Origin: Lysinibacillus alkalisoli
Lineage (GTDB): Bacteria; Bacillota; Bacilli; Bacillales_A; Planococcaceae
Assembly: GCF_014643595.1 (NCBI RefSeq)
Contig: NZ_BMJT01000002.1
Location: 310,001 to 374,000, forward strand
Length of the DNA stretch: 64,000 nucleotides
Reading direction: 5' to 3'
Of the stretch, positions 34,029 through 42,396 are shown in pieces. The position numbers were made by a program, and so were the translations under genes. The notes beneath the pieces were generated by a model. The model was given only the letters and a program-made list of their open reading frames with translations. It ran no database searches and was not told where the DNA came from. Numbering within the stretch: the stretch's first letter is position 1; each line of letters begins with the position of its first letter.

Positions 34029-35578
34029 ATTTAGTATCTGTAGGTTTCTTTTTAGGTATTGTGGGGCTAACATTAGTCGTTACATACATTGCTGCTAAAA
34101 GAACATCATCAGCAAGTGACTTTTACACAGCTGGTGGCGGTTTAACAGGGTGGCAAAATGGTTTTGCTATTGCTGGTGACTATTTATCAGCAGCTGCATT
34201 TTTAGGGGTGTCTGGTGCTATTGCGTTAACAGGCTTTGATGGTTTCTTTTTCTCTGTTGGTTATGTAGTAGCTAACTTAGTCCTTTTATACATCATCGCT
34301 GAGCCAATGCGTAATTTGGGGAAATATACGTTGGCTGATATGTTAACCGCTCGTTTTAACGAGAAGCGTGTGCGTGGGGTGGCCGCTTCTGGTACGATTG
34401 TTATTGTGATTTTATATATGATTGCTCAACTCGTGGGAGCTGGAGCACTGATTAAATTGCTATTTGGTATTGAATATTGGATTGCTGTATTAATTGTTGG
34501 TGTGATGATGACCACATATGTATTATTTGGTGGGATGACTGCAACCTCATGGGTACAAATTATTAAAGCAGGCCTTTTATTATTTGGTACTGGCTTATTA
34601 GCTACTCTCGTTTTAGTACAATTTGATTTTTCGTTGATGAAAATGTTTGATACCATCGCTATCGAACATGGTGAGGAGTATTTAGTACCTGGTATGAAAT
34701 ATACGAGTACCATTGACTCTGTGTCGATGATGATGGCACTTGTATTAGGTACTTCTGGTTTACCACATATTTTAATGCGCTTCTTTACCGTAAAAGATGC
34801 GAAAACAGCACGTTCATCGATTTCATGGACAACATGGATTACAGCTATTTTCTTCTCGTTAACCATTTTCTTAGGTTTAGGGGCATTACATTTAGTAGGG
34901 GCAGAATCGATCTTAGCTGAGAGTAAAGCTGGGAATACAGCAGCGCCACTACTTGCCTTTTATTTAGGTGGCGACGTATTAATGTCATTTATTAGTGCTG
35001 TAGCTTTTGCTACTATTTTAGCTGTAGTTTCAGGCCTTGTATTGACAGGTGCCTCAGCGATTTCACATGATATTTATGGTGAAATTATTAAAGACGGTAA
35101 TTTAACAGAGAAGCAACAAGTGTTAGCCGCTCGTATTGGTTCAATTTCTATTGCGATTATTTCGATTTTCTTAGCCTTGTTTGCTCAAAGTCTCAACGTA
35201 TCATTCCTTGTATCATTTGCCTTCTGTATTGGGGCATCGGCTAACTTACCTGTTATTTTATACACGATTTATTGGAAGAAGTTTAACTCAACAGGCGTAG
35301 TTGCTGCAATTTCAACAGGTGTATTATCTTGCTTAATCTTTGGTGCTATGGGGCCTAATATTTGGTCTGAAGTACCAGGTGCCGCTATCTTTGTTGGAAA
35401 GCCACTTGTGAACCTAGCAGTGCCTGCTATTATTACGATTCCTCTTGGCTTCTTAGCGGGATACGTTGGCTCAATGATTGGCGCGCGTAAACATAATACA
35501 GCTCAAGCAGAAGAAATTTACAAAGAGATTCGCGTAAAAGCCAATACAGGTGTATCTGTACAAGATGTTTCACACTAA
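34025..35578 (+). CDS. actP: Sodium:solute symporter, ActP/acetate permease-like (copy 1)
   Basis: A 517-residue transporter of the sodium:solute symporter family with about 13 transmembrane helices. Signatures include SASDFYTAGGGLTGWQNGFAIAGDYLSAA, ADMLTARF, GGMTATSWVQI and RFFTVKDAKTARSS, all of the ActP/MctC branch that imports acetate, propionate or pyruvate. A second, closely related copy lies 6 kb downstream, with the same ending (TGxSVQDVSH). Substrate differences between the copies cannot be read. Confidence 0.88.
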   Translation: MNLVSVGFFLGIVGLTLVVTYIAAKRTSSASDFYTAGGGLTGWQNGFAIAGDYLSAAAFLGVSGAIALTGFDGFFFSVGYVVANLVLLYIIAEPMRNLGKYTLADMLTARFNEKRVRGVAASGTIVIVILYMIAQLVGAGALIKLLFGIEYWIAVLIVGVMMTTYVLFGGMTATSWVQIIKAGLLLFGTGLLATLVLVQFDFSLMKMFDTIAIEHGEEYLVPGMKYTSTIDSVSMMMALVLGTSGLPHILMRFFTVKDAKTARSSISWTTWITAIFFSLTIFLGLGALHLVGAESILAESKAGNTAAPLLAFYLGGDVLMSFISAVAFATILAVVSGLVLTGASAISHDIYGEIIKDGNLTEKQQVLAARIGSISIAIISIFLALFAQSLNVSFLVSFAFCIGASANLPVILYTIYWKKFNSTGVVAAISTGVLSCLIFGAMGPNIWSEVPGAAIFVGKPLVNLAVPAIITIPLGFLAGYVGSMIGARKHNTAQAEEIYKEIRVKANTGVSVQDVSH

Positions 35579-35583
35579 AATAG

Positions 35584-35617
35584 GATGTGAGGTGATAATA
35601 ATCGCCTCACATTTTTA
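35584..35617 (+). terminator. Terminator of the first actP operon
   Basis: ATGTGAGG-t-GAT / ATC-g-CCTCACAT followed by TTTTATTT. Confidence 0.85.
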
Positions 35618-35742
35618 TTTAAAAAGCAATGAACAGCTAACGCCTATTTTAGGCTAATCAACCGAAAATACCATTCTCCTTCTTATTTATCTACTGGTGT
35701 AAATTCGTTATACTTTAGAGAGTGTTAGGAAGGAAGTGTAGA

Positions 35743-36585
35743 ATGGAAATACAAGTTTACGTAGCAAGTGCGTTTAGTAAAGAAGGAAAAGGTGGAAATA
35801 AAGCGGGTGTCGTTTTTATGGACTACCTATTAACGACAGCACAAAAGATGGCTATTGCTAAGCAATTAGGTTATGCCGAAACAGCCTTTATATCCACATC
35901 ACAAAAAGCAGATTATAAAATCGAATATTTTACTCCCAAGGAGGAGGTAAACCTTTGTGGTCATGCCACGATAGGTGCCTTTGTCATACTTAACTATTTA
36001 AATAAACTAAATAAACAGCACTACACTATTGAAACGAAAAGTGGTGTGCTAGATATACTACATCAAGATGATTTATTATTTATGGCACAAAATAAGCCAC
36101 AATTTTACGAGATTTTAACAGCTGCTGAGTTTAGCACTTGTTTTAATACAGACATCATTGATACTCAATACCCCATTCAAATCGTCTCTACAGGATTAAA
36201 AGATATTTTGATTCCGATTAAAAGTGAACAGCAATTGCATCACTTGCAACCCCATTTCAATGAAATCAAAGCGATTAGTGAACAGTACAGCGTCATTGGT
36301 ACACATCTTTACACTTGCCAAGATGACCGTATCATTTGTCGCAACTTTGCGCCTTTGTATGAGATTAATGAAGAAGCAGCAACAGGTACTTCAAACGGTG
36401 CTTTAGCCTGCTATCTGTATGAGAAACATCATATGGATAAACCGCTTTACGTATTTGAACAAGGCTACGCTCTAGCTTCCCCTTCGGAAATCATTGTTAA
36501 ATTAGAGACGGAAATGAATAAAGTAGAACACGTTTATGTTGGGGGTAGAGGTTATTATTGTGAAACGAAAGATATAACCGTATGA
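35743..36585 (+). CDS. PhzF-family isomerase
   Basis: A 280-residue PhzF-fold protein of the diaminopimelate-epimerase superfamily: VYVASAFSKEGKGGNKAGVV at the start, the active-site glutamate region GYAETAFI, FTPKEEVNLCGHATIGAF and EEAATGTSNGALACYL. Biochemical function in non-phenazine producers is mostly unknown. ATG 35743 is nine bases after AGGAAGGAAG. It has its own transcription unit with a terminator. Confidence 0.87.
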   Translation: MEIQVYVASAFSKEGKGGNKAGVVFMDYLLTTAQKMAIAKQLGYAETAFISTSQKADYKIEYFTPKEEVNLCGHATIGAFVILNYLNKLNKQHYTIETKSGVLDILHQDDLLFMAQNKPQFYEILTAAEFSTCFNTDIIDTQYPIQIVSTGLKDILIPIKSEQQLHHLQPHFNEIKAISEQYSVIGTHLYTCQDDRIICRNFAPLYEINEEAATGTSNGALACYLYEKHHMDKPLYVFEQGYALASPSEIIVKLETEMNKVEHVYVGGRGYYCETKDITV

Positions 36586-36607
36586 CTCCTATGTTAAAAA
36601 CATCTAT

Positions 36608-36641
36608 AAAAAGCTTCAGCACGTGTGTGCTGGAGCTTTTG
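36608..36641. terminator. Terminator between phzF-like and Nudix genes
   Basis: AAAAGCTtCAGCAC / GTGCTGgAGCTTTT with loop GTGT; usable in both directions. Confidence 0.85.
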
Positions 36642-36659
36642 TCTTTGCGTAACATGTAT

Positions 36660-37091
36660 TCACATACCTTTATGCACAAGATGTGTAAAAGTCGCAGGAT
36701 CCACTTTATTTAAGGAAGTGGGATAAAGCGTAGTAATATGTTGTTTAGGTAACCAATGACATACTTGTCCATCATCACCATAATATTCAGATTGATATAT
36801 GATGTTTACTTTGTACACATATAAATACTCATGATAATTTACAGCTTGATAAGTAAAGAAATTTTCGATAATAGCAATCAAGCGTACATTTTGGGCTGTT
36901 GCCGTTAATTCCTCTTGTATCTCCCTTATTAGAGCTTGTGTTGTTGTTTCACCAAACTTGACACGCCCACCTGGTAGTGAAGTAAAACTGTCCGGAAATG
37001 TCGAACATAATATCATATCCTCATGTTCAATCCAAGCAGCTACTCTTATATTCATCTTCCCCTCACGTATGTCTATCGTTAAATCAGTCAT
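36660..37091 (-). CDS. Nudix hydrolase
   Basis: A 143-residue Nudix protein. The box reads GGRVKFGETTTQALIREIQEE, with G, E and REXXEE positions in place. It would hydrolyse a nucleoside diphosphate derivative. I start at ATG 37091, which overlaps the stop of the upstream SUKH-like gene (ATGACTGA) and has GGAGGAAGAGG in front. Confidence 0.86.
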   Translation of the reverse strand: MTDLTIDIREGKMNIRVAAWIEHEDMILCSTFPDSFTSLPGGRVKFGETTTQALIREIQEELTATAQNVRLIAIIENFFTYQAVNYHEYLYVYKVNIIYQSEYYGDDGQVCHWLPKQHITTLYPTSLNKVDPATFTHLVHKGM

Positions 37092-37389
37092 CCTCTTCCT
37101 CCCATAATATAATCTCTGATAATCGATTGAAAACCTGAGCATGCTCCATAAAAGGACAGCCTACATCAAGTAAAAAATAATGTTCTTCATTATTGGGTTG
37201 CTTACGTACATACACAATACGCCCTCCCCCATCATCTCCTATCGCGAGATAATCAGGGAAGTAAAGGGCTGTTTCCCATGTATTATTGCGCTCTTCTATG
37301 ATGGAGGCATCGTAGATCAGTAAATCTTCATGCCAATCTCGTTTGGATTGCCAAATGCGATATAAAAAGTGGTCTTTTTCAAGCTTCAT
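37084..37389 (-). CDS. Small SMI1/KNR4 (SUKH)-like protein
   Basis: A 101-residue protein that looks like a short SUKH domain: YFPDYLAIGDDGGGRIVYV, then FLLDVGCPF and a C-terminal helix NRLSEIILWEEEDD. SUKH proteins occur as immunity proteins for toxins and as stand-alone regulators; no toxin gene is next to it. The start ATG 37389 is placed seven bases after a GGGGGG ribosome site. It is co-transcribed with the Nudix gene. Family call is moderate because of the small size. Confidence 0.65.
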   Translation of the reverse strand: MKLEKDHFLYRIWQSKRDWHEDLLIYDASIIEERNNTWETALYFPDYLAIGDDGGGRIVYVRKQPNNEEHYFLLDVGCPFMEHAQVFNRLSEIILWEEEDD

Positions 37390-37452
37390 CCACATTCCCC
37401 CCCTATTGTGATGCGTCATTTGCTATAATAACACAAAAGGAGGTTATGGATT

Positions 37453-37920
37453 TTGTTGAAGATATCCATTATTATTTTTAGTGTTGCACTTCCTCTTCTC
37501 CTTGCTTGGCGTACTTTAACAGTATCGCAAAAAGTATTGCGTAGATTAACACTCCATTTAGAAAAACGTGTGCAAAGTATGTTATTTGTCCAATTATTAG
37601 AGAACATACAATTAACAACAGACTTACCCGAACGTGCAAAACTAAAAGTATCGAGCTATATTATACCAAGATTGCCCCGTTATTTATCTGAAGGAGCGCT
37701 TAACAAAGAAGACATGAATCATTTTTTAAGTTTAGTCGCTAAATTACAAATCTATAAACCTGATGATTTGCACGAGATGACTACAGCATTTATTAAGGCA
37801 CATACCGAAGTTCGTAAATCTTATAAACGTCCTGATGATTATAACCAAACGGATGAACATGCTCTATTCCTCACGTACTATCAAGACATTCAAACATTGT
37901 GGAAGGAGCAAGCAACATGA
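37453..37920 (+). CDS. Membrane-anchored protein of unknown function, pair member 1
   Basis: A 155-residue protein of no family I recognise. One hydrophobic helix at the N-terminus (residues about 3-20) is followed by a helical, basic cytoplasmic domain with LRRLTLHLEKRVQ and a tail YKRPDDYNQTDEHALFLTYYQDIQTLWK. The start is TTG 37453, eight bases after AAGGAGG. Its stop overlaps the start of the next unknown membrane gene, so the two products probably work together. Confidence 0.6.
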   Translation: MLKISIIIFSVALPLLLAWRTLTVSQKVLRRLTLHLEKRVQSMLFVQLLENIQLTTDLPERAKLKVSSYIIPRLPRYLSEGALNKEDMNHFLSLVAKLQIYKPDDLHEMTTAFIKAHTEVRKSYKRPDDYNQTDEHALFLTYYQDIQTLWKEQAT

Positions 37921-38630
37921 GATTTTTTAATCGATTTATCCGTATTCCCTTCCCTCAAGCAGCTATGAATAAAATGTATGTGGCAACAGCTTTTTATTGC
38001 ATATTAATGAGTGTATTGCTGTTTTATGCTTTTTCATTAGAAAATGTATGGGATAGTCTACTTATTATGGTTGGTGTAGCTCTTTGGACAACATGGTACA
38101 CGCGAAAACTAACTATACCTGCTCAATTTTTTGCTTTTAAAGTACCAATACAAGTAGCATTAGTTGATTTCACTAAAAAACTAACGGATATCGATGTAGT
38201 GCTAGCGCTTGAGAAAAAGGAAAAGCAAGTGGTGTTATTGCAAACACAAAAATTAGAAGCGGTTTTTTTAGCAGAGAACGAAGCTCATAATACTTTTTAT
38301 CAGCTCATGCAAAAAGCAAAAACATTACATGAACAATTGCAACACGTAACAGCCACTCATAGCAACGACACTATTGCTGAAACAGCAGGTCTACTTATTT
38401 TAATGCATACTAATTTGCTGACCATGGCGGAGTTTACAGAGCGAGCGCTAGCATTGCCTCAAAGCTATCCTAAAAAGCCTACAGACGCACATGACTATAC
38501 GTTACAAATTATACGTGTATCACTAAACCGCATTGAGGAACATCTGCAAGCCTTACCACATATTGATGAGAAAGCATGGCAAATGACTAATGAACGCTTA
38601 CGTGATGGCCTATTATATCCGCAGTATTAA
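37917..38630 (+). CDS. Membrane protein of unknown function, pair member 2
   Basis: A 237-residue protein with two transmembrane helices near the N-terminus (about 22-42 and 47-65) and a helical cytoplasmic part of about 160 residues with coiled-coil character (LMQKAKTLHEQLQHV). ATG 37917 lies behind GGAAGGAGC and overlaps the preceding stop (ATGA). No known motif. The pair is closed by a terminator. Confidence 0.6.
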   Translation: MRFFNRFIRIPFPQAAMNKMYVATAFYCILMSVLLFYAFSLENVWDSLLIMVGVALWTTWYTRKLTIPAQFFAFKVPIQVALVDFTKKLTDIDVVLALEKKEKQVVLLQTQKLEAVFLAENEAHNTFYQLMQKAKTLHEQLQHVTATHSNDTIAETAGLLILMHTNLLTMAEFTERALALPQSYPKKPTDAHDYTLQIIRVSLNRIEEHLQALPHIDEKAWQMTNERLRDGLLYPQY

Positions 38631-38632
38631 AA

Positions 38633-38664
38633 AAAGGCATTTGAAGAAATTCAAATGCTTTTTT
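38633..38664 (+). terminator. Terminator of the unknown membrane pair
   Basis: GGCATTTGAA-gaaa-TTCAAATGC followed by TTTTTTAT. Confidence 0.88.
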
Positions 38665-39551
38665 ATATGGACAAAAGCTCTCTCTTATTGCGTTTAGATT
38701 GATGGTAACCTACAATATCTTATCGCCTCCCATTAAATGTTTTTTTATAATAATAATCGCATGGCTCTCTGTCGTCACATACTAAAAATGATGTTAGGCA
38801 TTATTTCAACTTATCACTTATATGAAATATTCTTTTCCCTTGCCATTATGAGGTGAATTATCCACACTACTTATTAAAAAAATAGCAAGAAGCAGCTTTT
38901 GCATCATAATAATTACTTAATAATGGTAATTTATCTAATCAAAGAAATAACTACATAGATTACATAAAAACACTTTTATCATAGAAAATATGTACAAATC
39001 CTATATCTATGATAAAAAAGCTATTATTGTGCCGTGTTATAGACGATGTAATATTGTTATTTTTTACAAGCTGTAGAATCCTTTATATCATGACTTTTCA
39101 GCTGGGACATCATAAAAAATACATAGACTCATTCACTTTTCAAGTGGGCTTATTTACTTTCATCATCCGGATAATTATTTTAATAAAAATAACGTGGATT
39201 ATTTATTTTTGAGTTGCCCATTTCACTATGATACCCGACACTTTTCATTACCTTTTATTGCAAATACACCACTCTTTTTTCTGATAAATGCTAGCGTTTT
39301 TTTATGACAAAACGCTATATTAACATATGTTTTTATTGTGCAATATTTTTATCACAAAAATGATATTTTCAAAAATCAATAATGAATTATGCTTTTTTCT
39401 TGTCGCTTATGCATATATAAATTAACTGAAAACTCTATGCACCAAGGGTTTACAGCAATAATACCTATATTTTATTCTGTTTGCTGTATAGTTTTTTCTA
39501 TCTAATACCACTATTTTATAAATATTTTTTATATAATTTCTAAAAAAGCTA
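38665..39551. other. AT-rich gap of about 0.9 kb upstream of the second actP pair
   Basis: No convincing gene. A 67-codon hydrophobic frame at 39009-39212 lacks a ribosome site. Two perfect inverted repeats stand out: TTTTATCATAGA (38974-38985) with TCTATGATAAAA (39006-39017), and TAGCGTTTT (39292-39300) with AAAACGCTA (39309-39317). Their role is not clear; long regulatory regions are common before regulated carboxylate transporters. Confidence 0.65.
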
Positions 39552-39580
39552 TTGCAATTTTGTGAACACTCTCATAAAAT
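39552..39580 (+). promoter_or_regulatory. Promoter of the second DUF485/actP pair
   Basis: TTGCAA (39552-39557), 17 bases, TAAAAT (39575-39580), preceded by AATTTCTAAAAAA. Same hexamers, spacing and upstream A-tract as the first pair. The leader holds AAATGC...GCATTT. Confidence 0.7.
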
Positions 39581-39656
39581 GAAATTACCAAATGCAAGCA
39601 AATAGCATTTTGGCAACATAAAACAGCAAAAAACTTAATCAGAGAGGGGTATGGGT

Positions 39657-39998
39657 ATGGCCAATCAAGGAAACAACACAAAAGTTGATGTTGTAGATTA
39701 CGATGCGATAGCAGCATTACCATCTTTTAAAGCCTTAGTAAAACGTAAAAATGGCTTTTTATGGACGGTTACAGCAATCTTTTTAATCGCTTATATCACA
39801 TTGCCAATTTTAACATCGTACACAACTATCCTACATCAAAAGGTTTGGGGAGACATTACAGGTGTATGGATTTATTCAGCAGGACTCTTTATTATGACAT
39901 GGGGGTTATGTCACTTATATGTAGCACGCGCTAACACATATGATAAAGCAGCTGCAGCTATTATTGAAGAGTATAAGCAAGGGGGCGGACGCTTATGA
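39657..39998 (+). CDS. DUF485 membrane protein, partner of ActP (copy 2)
   Basis: A 113-residue paralogue of the DUF485 protein at 33.7 kb: two transmembrane helices, FKALVKRKNGFLW and DITGVWIYSAGLFIMTW. I use ATG 39657, seven bases after AGGGG; an ATG six bases earlier is too near that site. It overlaps the symporter gene by four bases. Confidence 0.87.
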   Translation: MANQGNNTKVDVVDYDAIAALPSFKALVKRKNGFLWTVTAIFLIAYITLPILTSYTTILHQKVWGDITGVWIYSAGLFIMTWGLCHLYVARANTYDKAAAAIIEEYKQGGGRL

Positions 39999-41539
39999 GT
40001 ATTGTAGCAGTTTCGTTTTTCGTAGGAATTGTAAGTTTAACATTAGTCATTACTTGGTGGGCATCTAAACGCACATCCTCTGCAAGTGACTTCTATACAG
40101 CTGGCGGTGGTTTAACAGGATGGCAAAATGGCTTAGCAATCGCTGGAGACTATTTATCAGCTGCTTCATTTTTAGGTATCGCAGGTGCCGTAGCATTATT
40201 TGGATTTGACGGCTTCTTCTTCTCTATTGGCTATCTCGTAGCCTACTTGGTCGTATTGTATATTGTGGCAGAGCCATTACGTAACTTAGGTAAATTCACA
40301 CTCGCTGATATGATTACAGCTCGTTTTAATACAGCAAAGGTGCGTGGCACAGCAGCATTAAGTACGATTACTATTGTATTATTCTACATGATTGCACAAC
40401 TTGTTGGTGCAGGCGCACTTATTCAATTATTATTAGGTATTGACTACTGGATTGCTGTTTTACTTGTTGGCTTCATGATGACCATCTATGTATTATTCGG
40501 TGGGATGACAGCAACATCTTGGGTGCAAATTGTTAAAGCTTGTTTATTAATGTTAGGTACTGTTATTATTTCATTTTTAGTATTAAAAGAGTTTGGCTTT
40601 AGTATTTCTCAAATGTTTACGGAGATGTCAACAGCAACTGAACATGGTGAAGCATACTTAAATCCTGGTTTACGTTATACAGATGGGTTGGATACCATTT
40701 CAATGATGATTGCCTTAGTACTTGGTACAGCAGGCTTACCACATATTTTAATGCGTTTCTTCACTGTTAAAGATGCAAAGACAGCACGTTCTTCGGTTAT
40801 TTGGGCAACGTGGATTGTAGGTTTATTCTACGTATTAACAATTTTCTTAGGATTTGGTGCTGCAGCATTCGTAGGCACAGAAAAGATCTTAGCAGCTAAC
40901 CCTGCTGGTAACATGGCTGCGCCATTATTAGCAGAAGCATTAGGTGGCGACATTTTAATGTCATTCGTATCAGCTGTAGCATTTGCTACCATTTTAGCAG
41001 TAGTAGCAGGGCTTGTATTATCAGGTGCATCTGCTCTATCACATGATATTTACGGACAAATTATTAAAAAAGGTAAAGTATCTGAAAAAGAACAAGTGCT
41101 TGCCGCACGCATAGGCTCAATTACGATTGCTGTGATTTCAATTGTTTTAGCGCTAGGTGCACAAACATTAAACGTAGCATTTTTAGTATCGCTAGCATTT
41201 TGTATTGCAGGCTCAGCAAATTTACCTGTTATTATTTACACAATTTACTGGAAACGTTTCAACACAACTGGTGCTATTTCAGCTATGTTAACAGGTTTAA
41301 TTTCTGCCCTTATTTTAGTATCTGTATCACCAAACGTATGGAATCCAGTTGAAGGTAAAGCCATTTTTGTTGGAGAGCCTTTATTCATGCTTTCTAACCC
41401 TGCTCTTGTCTCTGTACCGCTTGGCTTTATTGCAGGTATTATTGGAACATTATTATCTAAAGAAAACGATGAGAAAAAATATCGTGAAGTTAATGTTAAA
41501 GCAACAACAGGTATTTCTGTTCAAGATGTATCTCATTAA
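39995..41539 (+). CDS. actP: Sodium:solute symporter, ActP/acetate permease-like (copy 2)
   Basis: A 514-residue symporter with about 13 transmembrane helices, very similar to the one at 34.0 kb (shared SASDFYTAGGGLTGWQNG, ADMITARF, FGGMTATSWVQI, RFFTVKDAKTARSS and the tail SVQDVSH). Divergence is greatest between residues 190 and 230 and near the C-terminus. Likely an acetate or other short carboxylate importer. Confidence 0.88.
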   Translation: MSIVAVSFFVGIVSLTLVITWWASKRTSSASDFYTAGGGLTGWQNGLAIAGDYLSAASFLGIAGAVALFGFDGFFFSIGYLVAYLVVLYIVAEPLRNLGKFTLADMITARFNTAKVRGTAALSTITIVLFYMIAQLVGAGALIQLLLGIDYWIAVLLVGFMMTIYVLFGGMTATSWVQIVKACLLMLGTVIISFLVLKEFGFSISQMFTEMSTATEHGEAYLNPGLRYTDGLDTISMMIALVLGTAGLPHILMRFFTVKDAKTARSSVIWATWIVGLFYVLTIFLGFGAAAFVGTEKILAANPAGNMAAPLLAEALGGDILMSFVSAVAFATILAVVAGLVLSGASALSHDIYGQIIKKGKVSEKEQVLAARIGSITIAVISIVLALGAQTLNVAFLVSLAFCIAGSANLPVIIYTIYWKRFNTTGAISAMLTGLISALILVSVSPNVWNPVEGKAIFVGEPLFMLSNPALVSVPLGFIAGIIGTLLSKENDEKKYREVNVKATTGISVQDVSH

Positions 41540-41551
41540 TTCTAAATTTTC

Positions 41552-41592
41552 AAAATCCTCAAAACATTACGGTGTTTTGAGGATTTTTTATT
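41552..41592 (+). terminator. Terminator of the second actP operon
   Basis: Perfect 15-bp stem AAAATCCTCAAAACA / TGTTTTGAGGATTTT with T-run. Confidence 0.92.
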
Positions 41593-41595
41593 TTG

Positions 41596-41626
41596 TTGTA
41601 TCTCTCGTTAGGTTATGTTCTATACT
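41596..41626 (+). promoter_or_regulatory. MerR-type promoter with 19-bp spacer
   Basis: TTGTAT (41596-41601), 19 bases, TATACT (41621-41626). The over-long spacer is the hallmark of promoters twisted into activity by MerR-family regulators. Partial dyad GTTAG...CTAAAC covers it, next to the merR-type gene. Confidence 0.75.
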
Positions 41627-41646
41627 AAACGTAAGGAGGTCATCAC

Positions 41647-42393
41647 ATGTATACGATTGGTGAATTTTCAAAAAAAACAGGATTAACAATTCGTGCCTTG
41701 CGCTTTTATGATGAGAAAAAAGTACTTCTCCCTGCACATGTAAGCGATACAGGTAGACGTTTTTATGATGATAACAACATTATCACAGCACAAAAAATTA
41801 TGGCATTTAAATATTTAGATTTCTCGTTAGAGGAGATTAAAACATTGTTACATGAAGACCAACGTTCTATCATTGATTCCTTGCGTTACCAAAAGGCTTT
41901 ATTTGAAAAAAAACGCATGCAAGTAGAGGGGATTATTATGAAATTAGAATATGCTATTGAGATTGGTGAACGCACTAATATTGTAGATATCCCTATTTTC
42001 ATTTCAGTAATTCATAACCTGTTAAAAGACGATGAACAAAAGGCGATGTTTTATAGTGTATATCCAAAAGAGCTAGTTGATAAAATTTATCGTTATACAG
42101 ACCCTAATATCGTTGAGTTAAATATCGCTTATATGAATATCGCAAAACGTATTAAACAGGCTTTTCATACGCCGCTTCCTGATGAAGAACTATACACGCT
42201 TTTTACAGAGCTCATTCAAGTGATCCCTCAAGATTTACTAAAAGAATTAATCGAATATGAAGAAAAGTTAAAAGAGCATGGCGATTTATTTGATAATGAG
42301 TCACTCTTCCCTTCCCCACTGACACCAGAGGAAGAATTGTGGTTTGCTAGTGAAATGGAACGTTTAAATATTACATTAATAACGGAGGATTAA
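41647..42393 (+). CDS. MerR-family transcriptional regulator
   Basis: A 248-residue regulator with the MerR winged helix at the start (YTIGEFSKKTGLTIRALRFYDEKKVLLP) and a coiled-coil plus a C-terminal domain of about 130 residues that probably binds an effector. ATG behind AAGGAGG. It is followed after three bases by a multidrug-type ABC exporter and likely activates this operon through its own 19-bp-spacer promoter when a drug binds. Confidence 0.88.
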   Translation: MYTIGEFSKKTGLTIRALRFYDEKKVLLPAHVSDTGRRFYDDNNIITAQKIMAFKYLDFSLEEIKTLLHEDQRSIIDSLRYQKALFEKKRMQVEGIIMKLEYAIEIGERTNIVDIPIFISVIHNLLKDDEQKAMFYSVYPKELVDKIYRYTDPNIVELNIAYMNIAKRIKQAFHTPLPDEELYTLFTELIQVIPQDLLKELIEYEEKLKEHGDLFDNESLFPSPLTPEEELWFASEMERLNITLITED

Positions 42394-42396
42394 CGG

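Noticed and set aside
39009-39212. Hydrophobic 67-codon frame in the gap before the second actP pair
   Set aside because: No Shine-Dalgarno sequence, no partner gene, and composition like the surrounding non-coding DNA; its start falls in an inverted repeat.
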